Below are positions 1 to 11,456 of a DNA stretch of 64,000 nt, in pieces. The notes under the pieces are model-generated. The model did not search any database and was not told where the DNA came from. It saw only the letters and a list, made by a program, of their open reading frames with translations. This DNA is from Hypericum androsaemum (taxonomy: Eukaryota; Streptophyta; Magnoliopsida; Malpighiales; Hypericaceae). The position numbers were made by a program, and so were the translations under genes. The DNA is taken from positions 16,627,691-16,691,690 of the forward strand of contig OZ023185.1 in assembly GCA_963995505.1 (NCBI GenBank). The letters are read 5' to 3'. The stretch's first letter is position 1. Every line of letters starts with the position of its first letter.

Positions 1-237
1 AGCGTGCACTGTGATAGTCAATCAGCTATTGGAAGAGCACAAAATAATGTGTATAATGGAAAGTCTAGACACATACGTCGTAGACATAAATCCGTGAGAA
101 CGTTATTGAGAACGGGTGTGATATCTTTAGACTATGTAAAGTCAAAAGAGAACATCGCGGATCCATTAACTAAGGGTCTAACGAGAGACCAAGTTGAGGT
201 ATCATCGAGGGGAATGGGATTAAAGCCCACGAAATGA
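1..237 (+). CDS. Ty1/copia polyprotein, C-terminal RNase H end (partial)
   Basis: The frame is open from the window edge to a stop at 235-237 and encodes the last ~77 residues of a copia polyprotein. The motifs CDSQSAI, KSRHIR, DYVKSKENIADPLTKGL are the usual tail of the Ty1/copia RNase H domain, which degrades the RNA strand during reverse transcription. The rest of the element lies outside the window. It is followed by a ~600-bp untranslated stretch, a polypurine tract and an LTR in the same orientation. No frame break is visible in this short piece. Confidence 0.9.
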   Translation, partial: SVHCDSQSAIGRAQNNVYNGKSRHIRRRHKSVRTLLRTGVISLDYVKSKENIADPLTKGLTRDQVEVSSRGMGLKPTK

Positions 238-836
238 CCTAAACCCATGATGGCAACCCAACCTGGATCGTAAATCCCGATCTGCAGGTTCAAAGGGACA
301 ACCGAATTGTGAGGGTAAGGTCGAACAACGCACTCGGGAAATTGAGTTCCTTGCCTATTCCTATGATGGAAGAGTGATAGACCTGTCCATGTGAAGGTTA
401 AGCTTTAAGTTTTTAATGATCCTTATACTTCGAGTATATATATAAGTGGGGTATGGCAGGATACTCCTTATAAGAGATCACCTATATCGAATGTGAAGGG
501 GCCGCTTCTATGAGATGAGTTAAGGGCTAAATCTCTAGAGCATTCGATGAAGTTTCCAAGGCAGTCCAGGGCCAAAATGGACAACAACGAAAGAACCAAG
601 TAGTGATTTGAGAAGGAATTGTGTGAGTACCTTTGTCTTGGTATACATAAAATGCCGAACAGTTCAAGGCATCGCGTCCACTGGTTGGCAAGTATATCCG
701 AAGGTATTTCACTAAGGAAGGTTCAAGGCTTTCAACCACCTTTCCTGATGCAACAAATTCTCGCAGAACTCCAAGTTGCATGTAGCATTGGTAGGCTCAT
801 ATCATATATAAGCCATTTTGCATTCATGTGGGGGAT
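238..836 (+). other. Copia 3' untranslated region ending in a polypurine tract
   Basis: This is non-coding sequence between the RNase H stop and the LTR. It ends in GTGGGGGAT (828-836), a polypurine tract directly next to the TG of the LTR, which is the plus-strand priming site for reverse transcription. The small ORFs on both strands here have no recognisable domain. Confidence 0.75.
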
Positions 837-1883
837 TGTTGGAGAATTGGTTTATTAACCAAGGAAGAGATGGCCCAATACAAGTGAGTGTATTGGGCTT
901 TGGCCCAAATATTTAATTAGAGGGAGAATCCTAATTAAATATAATAACTAAGTAATTAGTGAGCAACTTTGACTTAATTTAATTAAAGGTCATACCAATT
1001 GATTTTGGGTGTTTCTGAGATCAATACGAAGCTCGTTGATAGAGCTTCGTAACGATATATAACACTTGCGAAAATTCAATTCTCGGGGTGAATGAAAATT
1101 GGCTTTAAAGTGGTATGGTTGTTATTAAAATAAGCACAATCCCACATTGGTTAGCGCACCATGCTGAGACAAGTTTATAAGGGACTAGAAGTCTAGCATG
1201 GGTAAACAGGTGGAGAAGGGAGAGGCTTCTCGCGCCGTCCGTCCGTCCGTCCGTCCTGCCCGGCTCGGCACGCACGCACGCGCGCGCGCCCCCCGCCCCG
1301 CCCCGTCCCGGGCCGGGCCGGGCTTGGGCTCGAGCTCGAGCTCGGTTGCGGGTGCGGGTGCGGGTTGCGGGATTGTGGGTTTGTAGGAATTGTTCCAGGT
1401 TCCAGGGCCTTATCTTTTTAGAACTGGGTCGGACCTGTTGAAGCGATTCTGGGCTCTAAGTCTGTTGGGCTTAAGCTTGGACAAGCCCATCTTCTGGATC
1501 CTTCTTCTCCTTCCAGAAAGTGTCTCTTTGAATTCGAAAACGTGGGATTTGAATTCAGAGGTAACAGCCAATATAAATGAGGGGTAATCATGGCTCTTGT
1601 AACAGCAAAGTTATGAGGGGTATTCATGGCTGCCATTGATTTCGGATTTAGAGGTAGGAGGTCCTTGGCTACCTATAAAAGGAGCCCTCCTCCCTCATTC
1701 CAAATCACCCCAGGTCTTCATCTCTTCAGAGCTCTCTACTTCTCCCTCCTTAGCATAGCATTTCTCACTTTCATTGTGTCGGAGTTCTAAGGCTACGAAA
1801 GGTTCGAAAGGTGTGCTATAGTGCTTCCTATAGTACTCTTGTTATAATTCAAAAAATATTTTAAGATACTAATTTGTTCTACA
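837..1883 (+). repeat. 3' LTR of the partial Ty1/copia element (3' limit uncertain)
   Basis: It begins TGTTGGAGAA right after the polypurine tract. A TATA-like box (TATAAAAGG, 1674-1682) is followed by a pyrimidine-rich leader, as expected for the U3/R promoter. The end is placed at a TACA near 1883, but the partner LTR is outside the window, so the limit is a guess. About 1221-1340 is strongly CpG/GC-rich with CGTC and CGAGCT repeats, unlike the AT-rich surroundings. A short hairpin (GAAGCTC/GAGCTTC) lies near 1029-1050. Confidence 0.65.
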
Positions 1884-2500
1884 TTTATTTATTTGATAAA
1901 GTTTACATCATCGTTGATCTTCTCGATTATCTTCAAATGGTCCTTGTGATCGCCGTGTTGTTGTAAGAAAATATTTCAATCGAGTAAAGCATTTGAATAA
2001 TGCTATAAGCCAAAATTTTGGTGACTTGAATATAAACAAAGTAATTCTTTGGTATTTAGGTATTTATTGCTCAAGTTTAATATTTTTGGAAAAAAAAAGT
2101 AAACCTCTCTTATGTAATAACCTCTTTAAAGTGATATTTTTCTGCAGTCCCAACAATATCACTTTAGAGAGGTTTTACTATAACAGAAAATATTCTAAGA
2201 TACTTTCAACCAAATAGAAAAATGCATGTATCCTCCATAAATTAAAAAGAAACCCAACCCATTTGAAACGATATTTTAATCCGGTGGAATTTGTAATGTT
2301 TTTAATTTGATGTAATTCGAAGTTAAATTTTCTTCCAAACTATGTTTAACTAGATAACATTACTTAAATTTTTCAAAATTTTATTTACAATGTATTTGCC
2401 AAACAGATTTGGAAAAGAATTGATTAAGACATAGTGTTTTGATCAACAAATGTTATATGTGTGGAAGGAATCACAAGACAAAAAGTGTGAAAACAAAATA
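1884..2500. other. AT-rich spacer, nothing recognised
   Basis: No ORF with a recognisable domain and no clear repeat is seen between the LTR and the degenerate foldback arm. Confidence 0.5.
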
Positions 2501-2770
2501 GGGAAAAGTCCACTTAAGTACTACTCTCTGATATTGAAAAAAATCAAGTCAGTATCATGTGATTTAAAACGTATCAATTGAGTCAAACTTATTTCAACTA
2601 AAATTAATTAGAGGTCTGGGCAACTGCCCAAACTCTACCCGTCTTGCGCGAACCCTGACCGGCCACGTGAACCAGCCACATCAAATTTCTCTGATGACAT
2701 GACACCATGTGTACACTCGCTCTCTCCCCTCTTCCCCCTCTCTTCTTCTTCGAGCACGTGGCAGAGAAGC
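2501..2770 (+). repeat. Degenerate single arm of a long-TIR (foldback/MULE-like) element
   Basis: The order of sub-motifs matches the left arm of the foldback at 11457-11993: GGGAAAAGTCCACTT, then a 'caattgagtca' block, then 'ctgggcaactgccca', then a GGCCACGTG block and 'gatgacatg'. No opposite arm was found nearby, so this looks like a decayed half element. Confidence 0.55.
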
Positions 2771-2856
2771 TTATGAATGCAATGTTAGCTAGGGATGTGG
2801 CAAGTGAGTTCCAGCCAATCTACCGGGCGGAGTCCTTGTGGATCAGTCCTACTAAG

Positions 2857-3370
2857 TTTAATGATTATAATATAGCACTTAAAATTATTTTTTGTGATTA
2901 TTTGTGGGTGTTATGTTTAATGATTACAATATAACATTTACAATAATCTTTTGTGATTATTTGTGTGCTCGAATAATATCTTCATTTCCAATTTAATTTT
3001 CCTCTTGTTAAGACTTTCGTACTTTTAAATTCAATCACTAAATTTAATGATTACAATATACTATTTATAGTTATCTTTATGATTATATATGAGCTCGAAA
3101 TTACATAATTTCATTTTTCAACTTTATTTTCCCTCTTCATTGGTTAATACTTTCATTCTTAAAAAATTAATCACTACGTTTAATGATTACAAATAGTTAC
3201 AATTATCTTTTGTAATTATTTTGCGCTCGAATTGTTACAAAATAGCTTCATTTTCTAATTTTATTGTTCCTCTTCATGGTTAATACTTAAAAAATTCAAT
3301 CACTAAGATTAATGATTACAATATATCATTTATATTTACCTTTTGTGTTTATTTTTGCGCTCGAACTAGT
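2857..3370 (+). repeat. Tandem array, ~130-bp unit, about four copies
   Basis: Units begin with (t)TTAATGATTACAATAT at about 2857, 2915, 3043, 3179 and 3308. Each continues through TTTTGTGATTATTTG, a GCTCGAA block and a CTTCATTTTC...CCTCTTCAT block. The first unit is truncated (58 bp) and the others are 128-136 bp apart. Copies are diverged, so the array is old. There is no coding potential. Confidence 0.7.
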
Positions 3371-3550
3371 TTTATATACTTTCATATTTGAAAAGATAAA
3401 ATAAAGACAAAAATCCATCCTCGTTTTTTATTTTAGACTCAAACCAATTCTTGTATTTTTCACACCAAAGATTGAAACAATGAGTCGTATTTCCAAAAAA
3501 AATCCTTAAAATTGTGCCTGGTTTGCTAACAAGATCCATTTAATATTTTA

Positions 3551-3640
3551 TTATTTTTTTTGAAAGGTAAATAATTACACCAAGTAATACCTGCCAGGAA
3601 TCGAACCCCAAACCTCTGTCAATTCATGTACACCTTTGAA
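3551..3640 (-). repeat. SINE-like or tRNA-derived remnant
   Basis: On the minus strand GGGGTTCGATTCCTGG matches a tRNA B-box and is followed downstream by an A-rich run, as in tRNA-derived SINEs. The A-box is not clear. It could also be the tail of another retroelement. Confidence 0.3.
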
Positions 3641-4042
3641 AATATTTGTTTGACTTTATCAAGGGAATTAACATGATATTCTGATTTTTTGGTCGGACAA
3701 GTATAAAAATAAGATTTTATAAAATCAATCCCGACATAATTCTGCTTAAAAGTTAAAACTTCTCTGTACTTTCAGAATTACTAATTTCTTCAATAGAACA
3801 TTTTCTTTTTATCACGAGATAGTTCATAATTATTAAAATAATTTTCTATGATATATAAACTTAATTCTTGCAGGAGACCGTGACTTTTAATTCCTGAAGC
3901 TGACTCTCGTCTCCATGCCACTTAATCCCTGAATTCCAATGCCACCGACTTAGATTGAATAAGCGCTGGTGGAACAAAAGAAGCTCAGTCCAATACTGGT
4001 GGAGACGGACTTGATGACGGCCTACCAGTATTTATCCGAGGG

Positions 4043-4270
4043 GTGGAGATAGGTAATCTGCTCGCAACTCTCGTGAATAGTTGCAGAGATCTCATCCGCC
4101 TCCACGAACACGTAGAGATCACGTTATGTAGTCGTGTGTGCAATAGAATAACGAATTGGATAGCTAATTTTGTCCTAGAGCTCCCGAGAGGCTTCCATGT
4201 GTTGCGAGAACCTCCGGATGGCTGCTGTAACCTTTTGAGGGATGATGTCCCTGAACCTTTGCGTTTGTAA
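4043..4270 (+). pseudogene. LINE RNase H-like domain remnant (RVT_3 type)
   Basis: The translation resembles the C-terminal part of the RNase H-like domain of plant LINEs and related 'reverse transcriptase-like' proteins: a helix with LVNSCRDLI, then NRITNWIAN in the place of the usual N-x-V/A-D-W/A-L-A motif, then LPRGFHVLREPPDGC. It is followed by a T/A-rich tail. The catalytic N-terminal half is missing. The opposite-strand ORF covering the same bases is a shadow. Confidence 0.55.
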
Positions 4271-4509
4271 TATGTTTTTTTTAATGAAAGGGCGTTAGAC
4301 GCCGACCATTCCCACCAAAAAATAAGCGCTGATGTTAGGTCTTGTCCAAAATATATTATTGACACACAACTAGCAATAGAGTCACGCATCCTTAAAAAAA
4401 AGCCAAGTGGGGCAGCTGTTATCACAAGTTTCCAAGTGAAAACGCTGCTATTAGTCGGTCGGATACTAAATGATCAAGTATGGACGTCTAGGTTACAACG
4501 AGAAAGCAT

Positions 4510-6793
4510 TCAGGTAGATAAGTACCTGGTCATCCACGACTGGAAGCGAGACCAAGCCAGCTCAACTGCAGCTTCATCCTCGTCGGGCATTCCCATGCCC
4601 TTTCTTCTCTCCACACCCTCCGGCGACCTATTCATGAACGCATGCGCGTTACCTTGGTAAATATGAACTTCGGATGGAACTCCTGATGCTTTAAGCTTTT
4701 CCTCCAGGGTTTTGGCTGCCTGAATGATCAAATCAGAGATAGCATAAGAAAATAGCGGATGAACACGGTGATGAGTTTCGCAGATTGGTCTTACAAGCTC
4801 CATGCTACATGAAAGAAGTCAATAGTAAAGATTATCTGAATTCGATTTCCACTGGTTAAATTAATGACTCAGAGAAACGGAAAATATATGTGTTAGCATA
4901 CTCTACTATCCTATGTTAGATCAAATGCTCTAATTTCAATATTCCACCTCCATAACTCGACGGGAAGTTAAAAACCTTGGGTTATCAGCATAAGGGTCTT
5001 TGTACATGATGGATCAGAAGGTAGATTATAGATTAATGGAGAATTGGCAAGTACAAAATCACAAAGAACTTGAGATAAGATAGCCTGTGGAACGATAGCA
5101 CAAGGCAAGACTCTGCTTGATATACCTAAAATCCCACACCCTCAGAAGATAAGCAGAAATTATATTGAATCTGCATTCCTAACATGGACAAATGGCGCTA
5201 CTCCTTCAGCTATAGCCAAGTAACAACTAACAAGAACTGACAAGGAAAACCAGACATTTTGTACATAAAATGGATCAACATCTATGGCTGGTTCCTTATT
5301 TAGCACATTCACTTGCTTTAAGCTTGCCCTTGTTATAGGGCACAGAGGAAACTAGGGCAGTGTTTAGGTTCAATTAGGAGTACATATTCGAGAAAAAAGG
5401 AAGTACCTAAAAACCGAATCATGAGCACACAGAAAAAGGGGGTTAGTTATATGGGAGGTATTAATTAGTGGATTACTGGTGTTGAGCCCCAAAAGTTCAA
5501 TAGAAAATTAGCAACAGAGCCAACAACTTTTCTATTGAACCCTTTCCCAATCAAACATATTCTTCAGCTTGAAGATTCGAGATTTTAAGTAACTACCTCT
5601 TCACAGCATGAAGCCTCTTTGAACACAAAAATAATTCAAAGAAGCCATACTGTTTAGAAGTTTGGAATGAAACTCGAATAAGCATTTTTGATCAAACCAC
5701 ACAATATCATGACTAATTGGAATTAGCTTAAAAAGTTGTATAATTTGTGCACTCTCTCGGGGAACTAAATTGATGCAGGAAGAGTTGGCTTTGAAAAGTA
5801 GAACGGTCAAGGTATAAATAGGAAGAGTAACGCAACGGCATACCCCAACATCCGAAAAGCCAACAAAGCTGTCCAGCTCCCCGAAGTGAGCTTGCACAGG
5901 CGCCTTGGCCTGAGCAGGGTCTGCAAGCTCAGATGAAGGCACTCCATAAAATGCAACAACAGCATCAACCTCTGGAACCAAAACAGAGCTCGCTATAGAG
6001 AGAGCACCTCCCATGCAGAATCCAGTCACTCCAACCTAGCAAACATCAAAATAGAAAATGAATTCATCCAAAACCAATCAAGTCCGGCGTGTCTGAATCT
6101 GGAGCATTATATAGGACATCTCAGGCAAGCACGGTAACACGAACAGGACAATGAAAGGCAAGGATCAATCGCAAGGTCCGCACCTTCTTGGAGCCATTAG
6201 CCTTGAGCCAGTTGACAGAAGCCTGGATATCCTTGACAGCCCCGGGCCAGTCAAGCCCTTCCATCAAGTGCTGAGCCTCCGCGACGTCCAATCCAACCTT
6301 GCCTCGGTACAAGCTAACACAAAGAAAACAAAATCACAATCCACAGGAAAACAAAACAGAAAAACGACGTCGGTTAAGGGGAAAGCGGGTGGGGAATATC
6401 AATATACTCGGGGATAAGGGCCTTGAAGCCGGGGGCGAGCTGGGAGATCTTGACGGCGTGATTCTTGACCTCGAAATCCACGCCCCACCACTCCTGCACC
6501 ACCACCACACCCGGCGCGTCGTCTCTCCCCACCACGTACGCGTCGAACGCCTGCATCATCAATCACAGCTAACACTGTTACAGTAGTGTACGGAAGGAAA
6601 GAGGGAAGGGGGGAGCACATACGGCGTCGTCGCGGTGGATTTGGATCTTCCGGAAGGGGGAGGAAGCTGAGTCGGCGGCCATCGCTCGGACTTGGACTTG
6701 GACTTGGAGGGGCTTGAAGCGGGTGGTGGTTGAGGAGAGAGAGAGAAGGGATTTAGTGGCGGTTGGGATTCTTCTAGTTATAGTTGCGAACAT
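4510..6793 (-). CDS. Dienelactone hydrolase family protein (carboxymethylenebutenolidase-like), probably organelle-targeted
   Basis: Five exons: 6623-6793, 6408-6550, 6184-6313, 5844-6035 and 4510-4719. They join in frame to 281 aa, with GT-AG ends and the stop at 4510-4512. The alpha/beta-hydrolase family fold (DLH, PF01738) is recognised from QEWWG, YRGKVG and the triad: Cys155 in GFCMGG, Asp203 in GELDSF and His238 in GNAHAF. Bacterial DLH opens dienelactones; the plant substrates are largely unknown. The first ~37 residues are Arg/Ser/Thr-rich with few acids, like a mitochondrial or plastid transit peptide. A second ATG at codon 38 (AMAADS) would give the cytosolic length usual for Arabidopsis homologues, so dual targeting is possible (inference). 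The last intron (~1.1 kb) shows no obvious transposon. Confidence in the family is high. Confidence 0.92.
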
Positions 6794-7002
6794 TACTCTT
6801 TTTTGCTTCGGTGGGTAGGTAGGTGGGTCGGTGAAGGCGATCCCTTGTTAGCAAGCAAATCGCAATAGGATAGCGGTTTGAGTCGGTTGACTATTCGTGT
6901 GAAGCTTCGGGAACGACGTCGTTGGTACGGGTTTTGGTGCGCAACGGCTTCGTAAAATGGGAAAAAAAAGTGAGGACGTTTTGGGCGGGTTCAGATTCAA
7001 AC

Positions 7003-7147
7003 TATTGAAATGGATCAAGTAATTATACTTATAGACACAGTTTTTAATGGTTGTCAGATCTGTAGTCACGATTTTTAATGAAATCTGATAGTGTAAACGA
7101 AATCCCCTCCGTGGGGACAACTTTTATGTTGTTCCCACTCAATCCAA
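7003..7147 (+). repeat. Dispersed ~145-bp repeat, copy 1
   Basis: It runs from TTGAAATGGATCAAGT through a GTCAGATCTGTA block and an AACGAAATC block to CTTTTATGTTGTTCCCA and CAATCCAAAAC. A second copy lies at about 25997-26143 in the same orientation. No terminal inverted repeat or ORF is seen. The remainder of 6794-7363, between two minus-strand genes, shows nothing else. Confidence 0.7.
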
Positions 7148-7363
7148 AACCGTTTTGAACATCACATCAGCGAATCTACTAGAACGCCCAGGCGAACTAG
7201 CATACTTTCTAGCGAATCCACTGTAGGCTAAAGAGGTAGCATTCGCAACAGGGGCCGTGCCATTTGAATGAATCAACACATAGACGGCATTACACAAGGG
7301 AAGTGTGACTCCCCTTTTCATGATGATACACAAATGTGATTCTTCTACTCTGTTGAAACTGAA

Positions 7364-9755
7364 CTAAATTGGATCTTTTTTCTGAGGTATTGAAAGCTCA
7401 GTCGCCAGCATGAAGGACAGATCATGCATCTGTGACATTATCGTCTCAACGTCATCATCCTTTGGCTTTGCTATTCCATTAGAAGCATTGCCAACATTGG
7501 CATCCCCGACGACATTCCATTTGACATTGTCACTCGTCCCCTTGATCCTGACACAATGGAGAAGAATATGTAAGCAAAAAGCTGCCTGCCTTGTTTAGAC
7601 ATGGCTTGTTATTGTACGGGACGCCCTTCGCAGTTCAACAGACTACTAAAGTGAACAATGTGAGAATGCTAACAAACACCAGCTGCACCAAGTGGAATTA
7701 GTTCAGTTCGTCGTCCCAAAACTATAATGGACTGATGCCCTCTTACTATACTCGCATAAACCTTCGATGCAACAAACAACTGTTCTTAAAACTTGAAAAA
7801 GACCAACAGTTACAATCTCAGCCAAGCAGTAGTTCTTGGCCAAGGGTTCTGGAATAGTGATGACAATGCAGCTGCTTCTTCAACCATACAAACTCCATTT
7901 TAGACAGCAAATATCTCTACTATTACAGACTAAAACAACTTCACATCCTCATCATAAGGACCATCCACGGAGGGATCAGATGTAAGAGATAGAAGTTAGT
8001 ATGGTTTAACCACACATTTCTAAAATGAGACCCAAAAAAAAATTCCCTTTTAAGAACTAGGTTATTAACTCGTTCATCTCAGTCGCTTGTGATTCCATTT
8101 GCTACTGTGGAATAAGCTTCAGCAGCCTAAGTTGCCAAGAGGTGGCAAACTAGATAATTAAACTACGGACTACATCTTAAGTGCAACGGAGAAGATGAAA
8201 ATTAAACTTAAAATCAGAGTACACATTCTCATTGTCAACGATTTATGTTGATAGCAAATGCCTCACCGTGGTACTTAGATAATCAGTGATTGACTTTGAC
8301 CATATAGCAACATTCCAAGTAAAATTCAGTTAGGTCAAAGAATTGCAAGGAGCATGTATTGCAAAATTCGTATCCACATTTGAACACATACCCCTCAGAT
8401 GCTGAAGTTTCTGGCTGCATATCATTGAATGCTGCAGCTAAGTTTTGATTGTCTAAACCTCCTGAAAAGAAGTCTGATTGTGAGAATGCACCAAAATCCA
8501 CATCCGGAGGGTCACCACTAGCCTCATAAAATAAGTCCATTCCAGATGCCTGTTGTTCACGGGAAGCCACTGCTCCATTGATCCCTCTCACAACATCATC
8601 GTTACCCGACTTGTTGGCACTTACCGAGCCAGTAAAATCATCCCAACCATCAGAAGCATCCTCGTCCTCACCAACCGCTTTGACACCCGTATCCTTGCTG
8701 GTGGAATTGGACTGCCATTGATCCACCCCGAACAAATCAACATCCAACGAAGAAGAGACATCATGACTCATTGCACCGCGCTCCTCACTCAGGCTACTGA
8801 TCCCCGCACCTGCACTGGACACGCCAGCTACACCACCGTCACCACTCCACAAATCTCCAACATCAAACCAGCTCTCGTTCGCATTGGACACAGACGTACT
8901 GGCAACGCCACCATGCTTGGGCTTCAAGTCGGATCCAAACACTGAATCCAGATGCTCAGAGAGATCATTGCCAGTGGAAGAACTCGGAAACGCGTCAAAT
9001 GAAGCGAACCCCTCGCCCTCACTTCCCCCTTGCGTGTGAGACTCCCGAGTAACACTCGCACCAGCAAATTGGAAGTCAGCCTCCCACCCATCCTCCACCT
9101 CCTCCTCCTCCGCTTTCTTCGTCTCCTCCTCCCTCTTGCTAGACTCAAGCAAGCTCAGATCAACTCCTCCCAACTTCGAACCCCCGAATCCCCAATTATG
9201 CGGCGTCGCTTCGACCTCGGGAGCAGTCCATCTCACCTCCAAATCCAAAAGCTCCGACAGCTTCATCTCCTTCCCGGCCGGCACTTCCTGTCCCCTCCTC
9301 CCCACCTTCCCCTCCTCTTCCCCACTCGGTACTTCCACCATCTCCTGCCAATACCAAAACATCCTCCAAAATAAATTTGAAAAAAAACACTCACAAAAAA
9401 AAGAAAAGAACAGGCAGCGAAATAGAGAGTAACTGCCACTAACCGATCCGTCCAAGCGGAGGGAGGAGAGGAGCCATCGGTAGGCGAGGGTGGAGGTGAA
9501 CCTGACGGAGTCGGGGCGGGTGTCCGGGTGGGTCCCGCAGAAGACGCAGACGATGGAGTTGACGCCGTTGAGGAGGCGCCCCTTGCAATGCTTGCACCGG
9601 AGGTAGTCCGGGGAGGGGTCCACACGGGACACGGCGTCCTCCACCGATGGGAGGCCCGCGACGGCGCCGTTTGGGTCGTAGGACGGGATGTTGGCCTCCT
9701 TGCGGGTGATGGCTTGGATTTCGGCAATTAGCTCGTGCGGGATCTCAAACGGCAT
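7364..9755 (-). CDS. Uncharacterised plant protein with N-terminal CxxC...CxxC zinc-ribbon-like module (DUF7815-like)
   Basis: Three exons: 9444-9755, 8392-9344 and 7364-7547. They give 482 aa with consistent phases (0, then 2). The first ATG opens with MPFEIPHELI. Cys54, Cys57, Cys70 and Cys73 (CKHC and CVFC) form a likely zinc ribbon. Residues ~105-430 are acidic, Ser/Gly-rich and low in predicted structure, with repeated W-x-x-D/F blocks such as GWEADF and GWDDF. The C-terminal exon ends in a conserved-looking MSQMHDLSFML segment. I recall plants having this family, probably under the name DUF7815, but no function is known to me. Reading on past 8392 instead of splicing would add a Cys-rich tail; splicing there is preferred because of the good donor and the matching phase of the last exon. 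Confidence 0.8.
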
Positions 9756-11240
9756 CGTTTTCCACGCGGGCGGGAACTGGAGAGGGATTAGCTCGGGTCG
9801 GATCAGTTTTTCGGTTACGGGGGAAAATCAATCTGATGAAAAAAGGATTTTCTGTTCTTTTTTGTTTGTTAACTTTGGTTTGGATTCCCCCGAAACGGCA
9901 AGTGGGAGCTGCGTCGTGACTGTTGTCTGCCAGTGAAACGCGCCGTTTGATGGTTTATATTATCCCTTTTAGAGATGGCAATGTGTAGGATAGGTTAGAG
10001 TATTAGTAGGAATCTATCCATATCCTAATTTTGTTAGTTGAATTAATATCTTATTATCGATCTTATAAATTTTTTATTGTTAGATTCATGCCCTATCTTT
10101 CTAGAGACCTATGGTTTACAGGGTTCGTAGGGTCTGATCCTTTAACGTTTTATATTTTGATAATTTTTAATAAAAAGTTAAATTTATATAAAATTTAAAT
10201 AAATTTAAGATATTTACTATGTTACAAATCAACATTCAATAGAAAATTAAGAAAACATTAAATTTTGTAATTTAATTTCAATAATACAAGATTTTTTTTT
10301 CGAGTTTGAAGTACATAAACAATTCAACAAAAGAAAAATATATAATGTCGGTTTCTAGAGATCTATCATTCACGGCATTTTCTAAGCTGGTTGTGTAATA
10401 ACATAATAAATATGTTAAAGTTAACCATAAAGTATATTATATATAAGATTAGAGTCCGATCCATAAGATCTAACTATGGATTCATACTCTACCTACAGAA
10501 ATTCATACCCTACGTTGATCATGTATTTAAAGGCGAATCCATATTTATATCTATCAATTAAAATTAACATATCATAAACTCACGAATAAAGGTAAAATCT
10601 CATCTACCGGGAGAAAGTATACCAATAGATACTAGGATCAACTAATAACAAAATTATTATAGTTTAATTATGTCTCGAGTTTAAGTCATTGAGAATGCGT
10701 TAGAAAATTTTTGTTATTTTTCAAAAGTCACATCGGCCTCGAATCCAAAATCAACACAATAGGTATCTAAATATCAGATAGTTAAAAAAAACACACCGGT
10801 TAGTCTTTTAAATCCACCTCCCTCATTCCTTCCTCTTTGCTTAAAAACGGGCGGCAGCAACCAGGTCAGCAGCTTCACTTCCCCAAGCACCGTGGATCAG
10901 GGGAGGCATTTTTTAAGGTTGAAGAAGAAGGAGCATGTGACTGATTTGGGTTTCTTCGATTAAGAATTTTTTGTTTGCTGATTTGGGGAAAACTTGAGGT
11001 ATAAATTCTTGGATTTAGTTGTATTCTTGGATTAGGTAGATGATTATTTAAACTTTGAATGCTGTGATTAGGTTGAGTTTATTATGTTTGTATTGATGGA
11101 TTAAATTTAACATTAGATTATATATTTTTTGCAAAATTTGATTTTTTGGGATTTTCGGTATTTAATTTTAATCCGGTTATGAAACAAAAATAATTTCAGT
11201 TCGGGATCGGTATGATTTTTTTGAATTTCGGTTTGGTTCG
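9756..11240. other. AT-rich intergenic stretch
   Basis: No convincing gene is seen. A ~60-bp piece near 10551-10612 (containing AAAATTAACATATCATAAA) recurs near 16030-16090, so some old retroelement debris is likely. A C/G-richer patch around 10800-10960 resembles an untranslated leader, but no coding exon follows it. Confidence 0.4.
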
Positions 11241-11370
11241 TGTAACACCCCGTGATCTGACCGACTGTCTCCACAGATCAACACGGGTCTTTTCCAGCGT
11301 GCTTTGTCCTCACTCGCACGCATCCTGGGAAAACTTCTCTCAAGATGTGTGCTAGAAAAGAATGTGCACC
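11241..11370 (-). repeat. Possible Cassandra-type TRIM LTR fragment
   Basis: Starting at TGTAACACCCCG, the stretch CGACTGTCTCCACAGATCAA through CACTCGCACGC matches, from memory, the flank of the 5S-derived region in plant Cassandra LTRs. The 5S-like core that should follow is diverged or missing here. Recognition is from memory only. Confidence 0.35.
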
Positions 11371-11456
11371 TTGTTGATATGGATAGTACCAATCAAATCA
11401 CAGTTCGGTATATACCCATTGCACACTCTGAGCTACCCGCATGTTTAAAAAAAGTA

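Noticed and set aside
3985..4425. 146-aa minus-strand ORF
   Set aside because: It is antisense to the LINE RNase H remnant at 4043-4270 and has no domain of its own.
8553..9432. Plus-strand ORFs of 130, 114 and 98 aa
   Set aside because: They are antisense shadows of the large DUF7815-like exon.
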